Assembly: GCF_003576645.1 (NCBI RefSeq)
Contig: NC_044916.1
Span: 4,753,932 to 4,817,931 of the forward strand
DNA length: 64,000 nucleotides
From: Ipomoea triloba
Taxonomy: Eukaryota > Streptophyta > Magnoliopsida > Solanales > Convolvulaceae
Direction: 5' to 3'
Both the position numbers and the translations under genes were made by a program. Of this stretch, positions 35,501 to 45,700 are shown piece by piece (positions within the stretch are counted from its first letter, which is position 1; the number at the start of each line of letters is the position of its first letter). Below the pieces are notes generated by a model. The model ran no database searches and was not told the origin of the DNA. It saw only the letters and a list, made by a program, of their open reading frames with translations.

Positions 35501-37912
35501 TCCGGGGTCCGTGAGCTTCTGTGGTTGATGGTGCACGTAGGCGGAGCATCCCTCCCCTAGCAAAACTGTAGTTGACTCTTCTAGCTTTCTCTTATATGTG
35601 AGTAAATCTTTCAAGAACTTTGCATAACGCGGCATTTGACCTAATGCGTCGAGGAAAGGTACGTTGATATGCAATTGTTTTAGAAGATCAAGGAATTTGT
35701 TGTATTGTGTCTTGTCTATGCTTTTCTTCACCCTCCCGGGAAATGGGAGTGGTGGTTGGTACATCGGTAAATCTACCTTTTCCTTTCCTTTATCTCGAGA
35801 TTGAGTGGCTTTTGGACTCGAGGGTAATGGAGATGTTTCCTTTTCTTGCTCCTTGTCCTCTTCAAGGATTTCTTCTACTTTCTCTTCTTCGATTGGATTC
35901 TTGGAGATAGTATTCTTCTTCAATGTCGGCTCGGGAAGCTCCTTTCCACTCCGAAGGGTTACGGCTTGCACCCTCTCCCGAGGATTATTCACCGTGGTAC
36001 TCGGAAGTGTGCCTTGCGGTCTTTCGGCTAAGGCCTTGGAGTTTTGTGCAACTTGTGTCTCCAAGTGTCTCAAGGAAGCATTATTTTCTTGTCTCAAGTT
36101 AGAGACCTCTTGCCTTATTGTGGATATCTCTTGTCTCAAGTCTTGCTTCCACTCCTGTCTCATATTCGTCACGTCTTGCCTTAGTTCTCCAAACATTCTC
36201 ACCATTTTGTCTTCCATGCTTTCTTTAGGAGCCTCTTCTCTTTGTTGGTTATTTCCTTGATACATAGGTGGTCGAGCTCCTCCTTGGTTAGGTCTTGGGT
36301 TGTATTGATTTCCTCGATTGTCTTGGTATCCTCTATTGTAGTTTGTATTGTAACTCGGCCCACTTTGATTCGGTCTTGGATTGTATTGATTTTGGTATGG
36401 TTGGTTTTGCCATCCTTGACCTTGACGCCAATTTTGGTTGTTGTTATTTCCATAAGTATTGTAGTCATTCGGCCTTTGATATCCCACGGCCTCGACTTGT
36501 TCATATGGAACATCCTCGTAGTTGGACGTGCATTCGTGTGCTCCATGTGCACCCCCACATTTGTCGCAATATAGAGCCAATGTCATGCACGGATTTCCTC
36601 TTTGACTCTTATTCATCTTTTCCAATTGTGCTTGTAGCCTCTTGACTTCAAGTCCTAGTGCTTCCACCTTGGCTTGAGATGCGGTGTCGGCACTAACTTC
36701 ATACAAACCTCCTTTGGACTCCCTTTGATTGTACCAATTCCCGGTATTTGATGAAATAGTTCTTATCAATTCTTCCGCGTCTTCAGGACTTGTAGAGACG
36801 AAAGATCCTCTAGAAGATGAGTCCAAAAGCAATTTACATTCATCGGTGAGACCGGAATAGAATGAACTAATGACGTCCCATGGATGTAGAACATCCGGTG
36901 GGCATTGATGTTTAAGTGTCTTAAACCGTCTCCATGCATCCGCTAAAATTTCCAACGACCCTTGTTTAAAGTCTTGGATTTGCTTTCTTATTTTCAACGT
37001 CTTGGTCAACGGAAAGAACTCTTGCATGAACTCTCGGTGGAGTTGTTCCCATGATCTAAAGTGGTTGTCTACGTCGGAATCAAGCCACCTCGCGGCTTCC
37101 CCTATCAAAGAAAACGGGAACATTTTGAGTCTTACGACCTCTTCGGTAACACCATTTTGACGGTACATACCACACGATCGGATGAATCGGGTGATATGTA
37201 CGTGTGGATCCTCCGCCGGTAATCCTCCAAAAGGTTGATTTTGTACTAGTGTAATGACGGCGGAATTGATTTGAAAGTTGTTGGCTTCAACCGGGGGAAT
37301 GTAAATAGAGTTGTGGACACTAAAGTCGGGTGTCATATAATCCGCTATAGTTCTCCTTTCCTCTCCCCTCGGTTGGTTCCTTGGTATATTTCTTGGTTCA
37401 TTCCTTGGTTCGTTCCTTCTTGGCCTTTGTGGTTCGTAGTATTCATCATCATATCGTGGTTCGTAGTAAGCATCCCTCCTTTGTCTAGGAGGTTGTTGTT
37501 GTTGTTGTCTTGGAGGCATATCATAGAGAGGGTTGTTGAATTGTTCTTGAAAATCCGGTGCATATCTCCTACGTGGTAGTGGTTCGTCATATGCTACGCT
37601 CTCTTGTTGATATTGTGGTTGGTTGGGTGGTGGTGGTCTTTGTCGAGACTCCTCCCTTTGTGGGGGAGGTGACTCATGGTCATTGAATTGATCATCTCTA
37701 ACATTCTCTCTTGGTGTGTCCGTATCGGTGTGTCTTGGTGATTCGTCCATATTGACGTTAGGGATGTTTGCACTAGTAGTTGCCATGTCTTCTTCTTGAT
37801 CTTTTTGTTGGGATTGTTGGTCTCTATTGGCCTTCTTTCTCCTCCGATTCAATGCGCAAATCTCCGGATTAAAAGGAAGTAGACCTTCACTCCCTCTAGA
37901 GTGAGTGTGCAT
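32486..37912 (-). CDS. Gag-pol polyprotein (gag, protease, RT, RNase H, integrase N-terminus)
   Basis: An open frame of 1,808 codons. Residues 1-210 are charged and low-complexity; translation may really begin at the later Met of MATTSANIPN. The gag core is at about 215-375, with a zinc knuckle CDKCGGAHGAHEC near 447, followed by Gln/Asn-rich and coiled-coil sequence. The aspartic protease has DSGAS near 822. Reverse transcriptase has the catalytic VFMDDF near 1372; RNase H has CDASG near 1521. The integrase zinc finger (H, H, then CDRC) is at about 1731-1770, and the first catalytic Asp (GIDF) lies just before the stop. Residues about 1170-1260 contain 14-residue repeats that coincide with 42-bp duplications and are probably not real. 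The rest of integrase is in another frame. Confidence 0.93.
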   Translation of the reverse strand: MHTHSRGSEGLLPFNPEICALNRRRKKANRDQQSQQKDQEEDMATTSANIPNVNMDESPRHTDTDTPRENVRDDQFNDHESPPPQREESRQRPPPPNQPQYQQESVAYDEPLPRRRYAPDFQEQFNNPLYDMPPRQQQQQPPRQRRDAYYEPRYDDEYYEPQRPRRNEPRNEPRNIPRNQPRGEERRTIADYMTPDFSVHNSIYIPPVEANNFQINSAVITLVQNQPFGGLPAEDPHVHITRFIRSCGMYRQNGVTEEVVRLKMFPFSLIGEAARWLDSDVDNHFRSWEQLHREFMQEFFPLTKTLKIRKQIQDFKQGSLEILADAWRRFKTLKHQCPPDVLHPWDVISSFYSGLTDECKLLLDSSSRGSFVSTSPEDAEELIRTISSNTGNWYNQRESKGGLYEVSADTASQAKVEALGLEVKRLQAQLEKMNKSQRGNPCMTLALYCDKCGGAHGAHECTSNYEDVPYEQVEAVGYQRPNDYNTYGNNNNQNWRQGQGWQNQPYQNQYNPRPNQSGPSYNTNYNRGYQDNRGNQYNPRPNQGGARPPMYQGNNQQREEAPKESMEDKMVRMFGELRQDVTNMRQEWKQDLRQEISTIRQEVSNLRQENNASLRHLETQVAQNSKALAERPQGTLPSTTVNNPRERVQAVTLRSGKELPEPTLKKNTISKNPIEEEKVEEILEEDKEQEKETSPLPSSPKATQSRDKGKEKVDLPMYQPPLPFPGRVKKSIDKTQYNKFLDLLKQLHINVPFLDALGQMPRYAKFLKDLLTYKRKLEESTTVLLGEGCSAYVHHQPQKLTDPGSFTIPCQIGEAEFKRALADSGASINIMPFCLFKKLDLGTLKPTRICIQLADRSIKQPKGVVEDVLVRVDKFIFPVDFVIIDMDADQEVPLILGRPFLATARALIDVGNGKLVLRVGDEFATFDVSKLTKYPMTTDDACYFVDVFHEHVNSIYPNLVGKLKDDALLRVLDGNDDLESFIFDDNALINENDDALHEIVCGDDDIHVDDNVCDVNDIEFVNFFDDCIDDAIYIHELIGEVEEVMDGNEGDDLLHNEKINEKKNIIEKEEVKSELKTLPDNLQYAFLGENSTLPVVISSKLDKNQQDKLVNLLGKYKGAIGWKLQDLKGISPSMCTHKILLEENVKPIAQPQRRLNPNMTEVVKNEVVRLMDVGMIYPISDSAWVDVGMIYPISDSAWVSPTHVVPKKGGTWVSPTHVVPKKGGIRVSPTHVVPKKGGITVVKNDKVPKKGGITVVKNDKEELIPTRSVTGWRVCIDYRRLNDATRKDHFPLPFIDQMVEKVSGHAYYCFLDGMSGYFQIPVALEDQEKTTFTCPMGTFAYRRMPFGLCNAPATFMRCMLAIFEDYIGEFMEVFMDDFTIWGETYDECLSNIEKVLKRCLEVNLALSWEKCYYMVEDGIVLGHKVSNKGIEVDKAKTSVIDTLPPPNSVTSLRSFLGHVGFYRRFIKDFSKIARPLTKLLEKDIEFEFGEDCLVAFKTLKEKLVRAPILVGPDWNLPFEMMCDASGFSVGVVLGQRKEKYFQPIAFASKTLDKTQQNYTTTEKELLAVIFGLDKFRSYLLLSKIIVFKDHAALRYLMSKAEAKPRLIRWILLLQEFDIEIKDKKGKENEAADHLSRIETPNLGEESASILELFPEEKLWKIDDVPWYADIANYVVGGVIPNYLDVHQKRKFLTKSRHYFWDDPYLFRVCADQVIRRCVAGQEGLEIMGNCHAGPTRGHYSSNRTARKVLEAGFYWPSLFRDAQMCVSNCDRCQRVGNITARNEMPQTYILACEVFDIWGIDFVGPDQV
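34134..34404. repeat. Four 42-bp direct duplications inside the pol frame
   Basis: Identical stretches recur at exactly 42 bp: 34134/34176, 34198/34240, 34240/34282 and 34321/34363. The protein repeats SPTHVVPKKGG and MIYPISDSAWV result. The region just before RT normally has these motifs once. This is most likely an assembly artefact. Confidence 0.85.
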
Positions 37913-38105
37913 ACAAACGCTTTCGTATTTTAAACACTCAAGAACAAGAGAAGGGTTTGCAACTCAAAGTAGCTCAACAAGAAGTGTCAAGTACTAAAAA
38001 CAAGTGATAGTAAAGGGACAAAAACAAGTAAAAAGGGACTAGGCTCTCTACTTAAGGAACCTACTCATGCTAATCCAATAAAGACTTGCCTAAACAAAAC
38101 CGTTA

Positions 38106-38127
38106 CCGATCCCAGGCAACGGCGCCA
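38106..38127 (-). other. Primer-binding site
   Basis: Minus-strand TGGCGCCGTTGCCTGGGATC starts two bases inside the 5' LTR. TGGCGCCGTTGCC is the characteristic PBS of Athila-type and related plant Ty3 elements, usually assigned to tRNA-Asp. It fixes the element's orientation and the LTR edge. Confidence 0.85.
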
Positions 38128-38129
38128 TT

Positions 38130-39808
38130 TGAAGAGTTTGTATTTTAGCGGGAGGTGGAAAGAGTGTAGGTGAATAAAACGGGAAGAAGTTCCCGAGTAT
38201 CGTCTCAAGGAACGGTAAGAAAGGATTTGGTAGACAAGGAATTAGGCACAAGAGTTCCTATGTTTCAAAAGCTAGTCCTAACCTAAGGGTTGTGTAGGTC
38301 ATTCTAAGAATAGCTCAAGCACTAAAACGAAAGGTGTTGTAAACAAGTATTGGAATGGAGGATTCGGACTAATCTAACACACATGCAACTCTTGATTTCC
38401 TAAGGTACTAGGGGTTTGAAAACGCTCAAAGGACTCACATGAGACAAGGTCACTCACACCACCGCCACTCTCGTGGTCAATGGACTCACTTCTTAGACCA
38501 TAAAGTCATCCTTGTGAACTTTAGGCTAGAAGAGGCATTATGACAAACACGTTATGTGCATCTTGCCTTCCTACTCCCTTTTCTCAAAGGTGAGAAGGAA
38601 AAGAGGTTGGTGAGGTCTCAAGCATTCCCTATTCTCATAGGTGAAAGCTTTCTACACTAACTCTCAAGTCCGATTGGCCTAATCGGAGTAGAGGTCACAC
38701 AAACATCCCAAACCACTATCAAGATATCCAAAAAGCATCATTCTACCCTAGATATATGACATGAGAGCTCAAGAACAACATGCATGTTCAACTAGTCCTA
38801 ATCCACTAGGTACTAGCCACACATCTCTAAACTAAGCATCATCAAAGCAATTAAACAAATCTAAGCTATAAGGATTGAAATCTAAACACAAATCAAAGCA
38901 CAAATCAAATCAACCAACAAACCTCAACTCAATTCACAAACTAAAATTGAAGAACAAGAGAAGAAATTGAAAGATTACTTGATTGTAAATGGAATTCTTC
39001 TACAAATCTTGATCAATTGGAAGTTGATGTCCACAATCTTCTCCAAATCTAGCTACTTGAAATGAAATGTGAATGGAATTGAAGTGGAATTGGGAGAGAA
39101 TTTGAACCTAATTCTAGAGAGAGAAATTTTAGACTAGACTGATCTGGAAAAATGAATGGGATCCCCTGAAAAATGCCCCAAATCCCTATTTAAATCGCGC
39201 CAAACCGCCAAAATAACGCGTAGTGGACGCCCGACTGGACGCGCGTCCGTTGCGCGTCCAGTGGGATTCTGTGCGCGGCTTCGAAACTTCGGAGAGATCT
39301 CGGAATCGGACGCGGGCGTCCGACCCGCGTCCGCTGTGCGTCCTAAGCAGACATTGCAACTTCAGAGAGGTGTTTTTCAGACGCGGGGTGTCCGGTCCGC
39401 GTCCTTCCCGCGTCCAAAGCAGACATCGCAAACTTCTGCAAGCTATTTTTCGGACGCGGGCGTCCGGATGCTTCCGCCTGGCGTCCGCAAGGGACTTCTT
39501 CGAACCTCAGCGGCGTGTAGCGTGGACGCCTGGGCGGACGCGTGTCCAAGGCGCGTCCGTGCCTCGCGTCCGTGCCTGTTCTTTGCTTCCAATTTTGGCC
39601 CGTGAATCATTCTTTGAAATCCATGCCTTTTTCACCTTTTTGCTTAACGTTTTACCTACAAAATGATCAAACATGTGTGGACTAGGGTCTAATGGCACTA
39701 ACATGCATTTTAACGCAATTAAGCCCCAAATCAATCACAAAAGCTAGCAAGTACGTGCAATGTGACCCGAGAATGACCCTATAAGTGTAGCATCTTTTGC
39801 ACTTATCA
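38130..39808 (-). repeat. 5' LTR
   Basis: 1,679 bp. Differs from the other LTR by a 13-bp insertion near 39565 (a repeated CGCGTCCGTGCCT) and about a dozen substitutions, under 1%, implying a recent insertion. TATA-like ATTTAAATA is at 39187-39195 and modules are at 39224-39578. Confidence 0.95.
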
Positions 39809-40930
39809 GTTTTCTTGTTGGTTTAAGGCTTAAGCTCGGATAACCAAATACGGGTCAGAGAGTTCCGAACTTATACGTGGTAGGTGAAAATGCCAAAAGT
39901 TCCTCCCCTTTGCCATAAATGCGGTATTTATAGGGGAGCGAAAGGAGACACATGTCAGGCCACCAACATGCTCAACATGTGTTGCGCATGCATCAGGTGA
40001 GCTCGGGAATAGCGCCTCACCAACCACATGTATTAAGGTTCCTGAATATCTACTAAAACAGGATTGGTCCAAGGTCGTAGATACACACCCCAGGTTTAAG
40101 TGTACCGGCTCGGAATGACCACCCCGACCTAAAATGGTTAGGCCTGTCCACAGGCAATGTGGGATCAAACCTGCTCGGAATGACCGCCTCGACCTAAAAT
40201 GGTCAGGCCGGTCCACAGGCAATGTGGAATCAAAGCATTCTTTGGTTAGCCCGGTTGTTGCCTAGAGGTCGGGTGGTTCGAGACCATGATCGATCAAGGT
40301 CAGAAATGACTCCTCTCTGTGATCTGACCGGTTACCTAGCAAGTGTACGGTTGGAGGGGTAGTCCTACTCGAGTAATATTCCCCATCAGTAATAATAACA
40401 ATCATTATTGTGTGGACTATGGTCCACACAACTGTGTGAACTGTATTATTAAATAATGTACATTCAATACACAAATAATGTACTTTTAGTATATTAAAAA
40501 TGCACATTGTATTTAGGAAAAATACATTATTTGAGTATTGAAAATATATTATTTTGTATATATAATGTACATTCAGTACACAATAATATATTTTAAGTAT
40601 ATTAAAAATGTACTTTTTGTTATGGTGCGCACAATAATTTGCCTAATAATAAGGATTGTGCTTATTATTCATGGACGACTGTCAATATGAGGTACTCTAT
40701 GATTTCTATTCATTATAGGGCTCGTAGTACAAAATATGTATAAATAGATCGACCCCCATGAGGAGGAAAAAATAATTTTCACTATTTACAAGCAATTCTC
40801 AGCAATACAACATATTTATTCTTTCCCTTCTTTCTCTATATTGTTTTATACCCTCGTTATTCTAACAGTAGTGTTGGCTAACCGTTGACGGCCCAAAAAT
40901 CATAAAATCAACACTATTAACTCCTAATTT
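39809..40930 (+). repeat. LTR remnant (same family as 12.5 and 57.2 kb) with internal tandem and MITE
   Basis: Plus-strand TATGTATAAATAGATCG (40735-40751) and the end CTCGTTATTCTAACAGTAGTG match the remnants elsewhere. It includes a tandem of about 68 bp (40104-40238, CTCGGAATGACC...CACAGGCAATGTGG twice) and, at about 40403-40655, an inverted repeat with GTGGACTATGGTCCAC. The ORFs here are not credible. Confidence 0.5.
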
Positions 40931-41640
40931 ATAACTTTTTACTAGTTCAATCTATTAATTGGACTTATAAACGTTTTACCGGTTTAAAACCCTCAATATT
41001 GACACTATCTAATACAATCCAAATAGCATACATACATTAGTATATACTGGGTACGAAAGGCACCAGTACTACAAGTACCATAAAAATTCTGATCAAATAC
41101 ATGCCATTAATAGTAATTTTGTATTTCATTTTATTTAATATGTAGAAAGCACACTAGCACTGGGTAGCAGCTGTGGACTTCTTGTAAATCAAAGTAACCA
41201 GATTACATTTTCTTCAATTTTCAAATGTTGGGTGATTATACTTGCAAAGGAAGGCAATTGGGTGTATTGAAAGAGTCAACCTCCAAATATCTATCTTAGA
41301 TTATGTATGTATTTTAAAGAAAGCTGTGGAGCAATGATTGGCAGGCCAAAGATGTCGTTGTTTCTGGAAGGCCTGCAGTTTTGCCGTTAAATGACAAGTA
41401 AATATTCATGTTGTCCAGTCTTATATTCTTCTGTGTACGTGTTCAAACTTTGGTTTTGTTTGTTATGATCAACAGGACTCCAATTCTCAAGATTTGAGTT
41501 GAGTTTAATAAACTTGTTCGGCAAAACATGGCCTTGTATCGTTTATTAGGAAAACGACGTTGAGAAACATACATGTTATCAACAAAGAATTCCATTTTCA
41601 ATAGATAACTTCATGTAAATTAACGTATGCAAGGTGAGGA
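40931..41640. other. Upstream region of the plus-strand subtilase gene
   Basis: No gene. From about 41040 it matches the inverted copy at 55270-56490 and contains the unoccupied counterparts of two MITE insertion sites (near 41062-41071 and 41337-41347). Confidence 0.6.
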
Positions 41641-41641
41641 C

Positions 41642-41649
41642 TATATATG
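41642..41649 (+). promoter_or_regulatory. TATA box of the plus-strand subtilase gene
   Basis: TATATATG about 65 bp upstream of the ATG at 41712. The inverted copy has the equivalent box around 55255-55263. Confidence 0.5.
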
Positions 41650-41711
41650 TAGATATGAGATTATAATTCAGGGGACTAGTTAGCTCCATTGATCTATACT
41701 CTATAGCGAAA

Positions 41712-43916
41712 ATGGCTAATTACTTGAACCTTGTTCTAAATTTTATCTGCATTGCATGTCTTCATTTTTCTGCCAGTTTCGCGTTTGAGTCTGAGATTTA
41801 CATTGTTCATGTTGAGTTACCAGACGGTCTGATCTCCAGAGATTCACATTATCAGTCGTTTATGAGTTCAGCAGTGGAAACATCAACGGATTCCTCGAAC
41901 ATAATCTACTCTTATCAGCATGTTATTAGCGGTTTTGCTGCTAAATTATCCCCTGATGCAGTGAAGGCGATGGAGAAGATGGATGGTTTCGTGTATGCGC
42001 GGCCCCAGAGAGTGTTAAACTTGCAGACAACTCACACTCCAGACTTCTTGGGGCTGCACCTGAATTCAGGGTTCTGGAACAGCTCCAACTATGGCGAAGG
42101 CGTGATCATTGGGGTGCTGGACACCGGAGTTTCCCCCGAACACCCATCGTTTAATGATGACGGGATGCCTCCTCCACCCGCTAAGTGGAAGGGGAAATGT
42201 GACAATTTTGAGTGTAACAATAAGCTCATTGGAGCAAAGAGTTTCCGGAGTGGAAATCAGTCTACTTCGTTCGACTATGTTGGACATGGCACTCACACGT
42301 CGAGCACGGCTGCTGGGAACTTCGTAGGCGGTGCTAATGTCTATGGAAGCGATAATGGCACCGCCGCGGGAATTGCCCCTCGGGCACACTTGGCTATGTA
42401 CAAGGTCTGTGGGGGAGGTTGTCCTGAAAGTGACTTTTTGGCGGGCATGGATGCGGCCATTGAGGATGGGGTAGATGTGGTTTCAATTTCCCTGGGTGGA
42501 CCGTCTGGACCTTTCTATGATGATGTTATAGCCTTGGCTACTTATAGGGCTATGGAAAAGGGGATTTTTGTTAGCTGTGCCGCGGGGAATTCAGGCCCTA
42601 ATCTTAGCACCGTGTTAAACGAAGCGCCCTGGATTCTCACGGTGGGAGCCGCCACGGTTGATAGAAGAGTGGTGGCAACGGCACGTCTTGGAAACGGGGA
42701 AGAAGTAGATGGGCAATCAGCTTATCAGCCTGATGATTTTTCTCTGGAATTACTTCCACTAGTGTATCCTGGGATGAACGCCAGTGATTTTACTGCAAAA
42801 TATTGCGACAATTCTTCACTGGAGATCTATGATGTGAAAGGAAAAGTTGTGGTGTGTGATATGGGTGATCCAGTGCCCACACTTGTAAAGGGAACAGCTG
42901 TGAAGGAAGCCGGGGGCGCTGCCATGATTCTTGTGAACCAGGACATTCAGGGCTACACCACATTTGCAGACCCTCATGTGCTCCCTGCCACGCACCTTAG
43001 TTTTGCGGATGGAGAAAAGGTGAAAGCTTACATAAACTTAACTTCAAACCCAACAGCCACAATCCTGTTCAAAGGAACTGTAATCGGTGACCCTCGAGCC
43101 CCGGCGGTTTCCTACTTCTCATCTCGGGGGCCGGGCAACGCTAGCCCGGGAATTCTGAAACCAGACATTGTAGGTCCAGGCGTGAGTATCATTGCAGCCT
43201 GGCCAGTTTCTGTGGAAAACAGGACGGACACAAAATCGACCTTCAATATTATTTCAGGTACCTCAATGTCGTGCCCGCACCTATCCGGTGTTGCGGCTTT
43301 GCTCAAGAGTGCGCACCCCGATTGGTCTCCAGCTGCTATAAAGTCTGCAATCATCACTACTGCTGACACTACTAACCTCGGGAATAACAAAATTGAAGAC
43401 GAAAGGCGCCTCCCGGCTGACATCTTTACACTTGGGGCTGGCCAGGTTAATCCATCAAGAGCCAACGATCCAGGGCTAGTTTATGACGTCGCACCTAAAG
43501 ACTACGTGCCTTACTTGTGCGGATTAGGATACACAGATAAACAAGTAGGCCTCCTTTTGCAACGTAATGTCACCTGTTCAGCAACCATCCCAGAAGCAGA
43601 GCTAAACTACCCTTCGTTTTCAATTAGGCTAGTGAATCCATCGCGATCACAGACATACACCAGAACCGTGACAAATGTTGGAGAGGTCAGTTCATCGTAC
43701 ACCGTCGAAATTGTTCCACCGGATGGCGTTAGCGTGACCGTGGAGCCTCCCACCTTGAACTTCTCAGAGCTGAACCAGAAGGCTTCGTATCGAGTGGCAT
43801 TCACCCGTTCCGCTTCCCCTACAAATGCAACGGTTGTTCAAGGATATCTGAAATGGTGTTCTTCTAGATATGTTGTCAGGAGTCCAATTGCTGCAATTCT
43901 CAATCTTGTAGTTTGA
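41712..43916 (+). CDS. Subtilisin-like serine protease (P69/SBT1-like), complete
   Basis: A 734-residue intronless gene, as usual for plant subtilases. A secreted, self-processing endopeptidase acting in the apoplast. Residues 1-24 form a signal peptide. The I9 inhibitor propeptide runs from about 29 (YIVHVELPD) to 108 (LNLQTTHTPDFLGL marks the mature start). The catalytic triad is Asp137 (GVLDTGV), His195 (GHGTHT) and Ser518 (GTSMSCPH), with oxyanion Asn293 (AAGNSGP). A protease-associated domain is inserted at about 350-455. The C-terminal fibronectin-III-like domain begins near 640 with YTRTVTNVG. Several N-glycosylation sequons are present. The closest family by eye is tomato P69, which is often induced by pathogens; that is inference. 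Paired with the inverted copy at 52997-55201. Confidence 0.95.
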   Translation: MANYLNLVLNFICIACLHFSASFAFESEIYIVHVELPDGLISRDSHYQSFMSSAVETSTDSSNIIYSYQHVISGFAAKLSPDAVKAMEKMDGFVYARPQRVLNLQTTHTPDFLGLHLNSGFWNSSNYGEGVIIGVLDTGVSPEHPSFNDDGMPPPPAKWKGKCDNFECNNKLIGAKSFRSGNQSTSFDYVGHGTHTSSTAAGNFVGGANVYGSDNGTAAGIAPRAHLAMYKVCGGGCPESDFLAGMDAAIEDGVDVVSISLGGPSGPFYDDVIALATYRAMEKGIFVSCAAGNSGPNLSTVLNEAPWILTVGAATVDRRVVATARLGNGEEVDGQSAYQPDDFSLELLPLVYPGMNASDFTAKYCDNSSLEIYDVKGKVVVCDMGDPVPTLVKGTAVKEAGGAAMILVNQDIQGYTTFADPHVLPATHLSFADGEKVKAYINLTSNPTATILFKGTVIGDPRAPAVSYFSSRGPGNASPGILKPDIVGPGVSIIAAWPVSVENRTDTKSTFNIISGTSMSCPHLSGVAALLKSAHPDWSPAAIKSAIITTADTTNLGNNKIEDERRLPADIFTLGAGQVNPSRANDPGLVYDVAPKDYVPYLCGLGYTDKQVGLLLQRNVTCSATIPEAELNYPSFSIRLVNPSRSQTYTRTVTNVGEVSSSYTVEIVPPDGVSVTVEPPTLNFSELNQKASYRVAFTRSASPTNATVVQGYLKWCSSRYVVRSPIAAILNLVV

Positions 43917-44030
43917 GATTTCAACTATTTTATGCATAAATATGCCGTGAATTTCACCGCAAATGTATTTGGCGAAATGATAACAGAGAAAAGAAGTGCA
44001 TTATGTCATTCTGACACCCGTGCTAAGCAT

Positions 44031-45294
44031 ATATAAAGTGTTGAAGTGGTCGAAAAATACCCTAAATCCAATCAAAAACACCCTTTATGATCAAATTGGG
44101 TATCCAGAACACCTAATGGTGGGTATTTCCTACCACCCAATTCGGATGTGCATTACATATACCTTGGAACAACTCCATAATCTTCTGATTTTGCTCTATA
44201 ATCTCCTAGTTAGTTTGCTCTAACTATTTAATTCTTTCCTCTCAACCTACATGTGAGTATGTGAGGATGATTCTTCATATCTCAACTTCTTCTGTCTCGG
44301 CACCTCGGGAAAGTAGTGTTGGGTATCTGACCCAAACCCAAACCCAAACACATAACCTCCTTTTACCAAACAATTGCTTCTTCAAGTTCAGGTTGAATTT
44401 GTTGCATTTGACTTATTCCTATATATTGATGATAGACAATTTTTTAAAACTCATATCTTAACTAGATTTCAACACTATTGTGAGTGATTTAGAGAAAAAT
44501 TTCTGAAAAAAAAAATTATATACAATGGAAGTTAAGATTAAAGATAAATCTAAAAAAAAATGGCATAACTGGAAGTTGTAAGAATATATACACATATCTT
44601 AATTAGCTTGATTTCTACACTATTGTGAAAGATTTAATGAAAAATCTACTGCAAAAATGAAGAAATCGGTAGAAAGGGGTAAAAAAAGAAGTAGAAGAAT
44701 GGTCTGTAAACAAGGCAGGAAGTGTGCCGGGAGACATATATATATAGGAATTTCTGACCACCAAAGTGGTCGTAAGCCAAATTCAAATTTTAAAATTTAA
44801 AAACGTGTATATTTCCGACCACCCTTAAAAGTGGTCGAAGAGGATTCAAAAAAAAAATTGCCAATCTGGTGCATCCATTTTTGTGATTTATATGATTTAT
44901 ATTTTTTCTTCAATTATTTCCCTAAAAAAAATCATTAATGAGTAGGTTTTTTTTGTAAATGTGTGTGACTTAATTCCTTATGTTTCTATGGATATCTTTG
45001 CTTGATTTTGAGTGTTTTAATTTTGATAGGATTGCATCTTTTAATTTGCTTAGTTATATTATTTTTCTCTTTTTTTCATGATTCGTAGAATCGGCTCGCG
45101 CGCATATATGAGTTCATGTGTGTGCACTCCAATTTTGGCTCAGGTGCTTTTCTTTTTTGGCCATTTTTTTTTTTGTAAATGTTTGTGTGATTTAATTCCT
45201 TGTGTGTTTTTATGGATATCTTTGCTTGATTTTAGGTCTTTTAATTATGGTAAGATTACATATTTTAATTTGTTTAGTTCATAATTTGTATATT
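44031..45294. other. Intergenic DNA with repeated GTGGTCG phrases
   Basis: GAAGTGGTCG, AAAGTGGTCGTAAG and AAAGTGGTCGAAGAG, plus complementary CGACCAC phrases (44040-44840), hint at subterminal repeats of a CACTA-type element. No CACTA ends were found. The rest is AT-rich with no gene. Confidence 0.3.
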
Positions 45295-45700
45295 GAGTTA
45301 ATTCCATTTTTGATCCTAGATTTATAGGTGGCATTCCACTTTTAGTCATTTTTTTTAAAACATTCACTTTTGATCCTAATATTATTGTGGCATGACAATT
45401 TTTGGTCCTCCATCAACAAAACAGTTTAAATTTCGCCAAATACAAGAGCATTTCAGTCTTCGATTTTGATTTTTTTTTCAAAAAATAAACATAAAAAATA
45501 TAGCGGATCAACCTACTTTGTATAAATAAGATCAAAATGTCATTGTATTTAACGGCATTTCAATGGTTTTTTGACGGAGGACCAAAAATGGTCATGCCAC
45601 AATAATACTAGGATCAAAAGTGAATGTTTTGAAAAAAAAAAAAAAGACTAAAAGTGGGATGCCACCTATAAATCTAGGATCAAAAATGGAATTAACTCTC
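45295..45700. mobile_element. MITE with long inverted arms, family of the 677-1052 element
   Basis: GAGTTAATTCCATTTTTGAT at the left and its complement ending GGAATTAACTC at the right, with arms of about 60 bp. Flanks carry TGTATATT on both sides (45287-45294, 45701-45708). Confidence 0.7.

Larger units (their letters stand above)
19704..39808 (-). mobile_element. Athila/Tat-type Ty3 LTR retrotransposon with two accessory genes
   Basis: Two near-identical LTRs (19704-21369 and 38130-39808) in the same orientation enclose, reading on the minus strand, a PBS, gag-pol, a frameshifted integrase, accessory ORF A, accessory ORF B and a long 3' non-coding region. Flanks are GGTTT and GTTTT (4 of 5 bases, one position ambiguous). 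PBS type, CX2CX3HX4C gag knuckle, protease-RT-RNase H-integrase order and lack of a chromodomain fit the Athila/Tat branch. The assembled 20.1 kb is inflated by artefacts (two extra 1,694-bp blocks and eleven 42-bp repeats); about 16.3 kb is likely. The element is probably not autonomous because the integrase frame is broken. Confidence 0.93.
41040..44030. repeat. Left arm of an inverted duplication containing a subtilase gene
   Basis: Matches 52885-56490 in opposite orientation, including about 0.65 kb upstream and 0.1 kb downstream of the gene. The right arm is longer because of MITE insertions. The arms are separated by about 8.9 kb. Confidence 0.85.
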
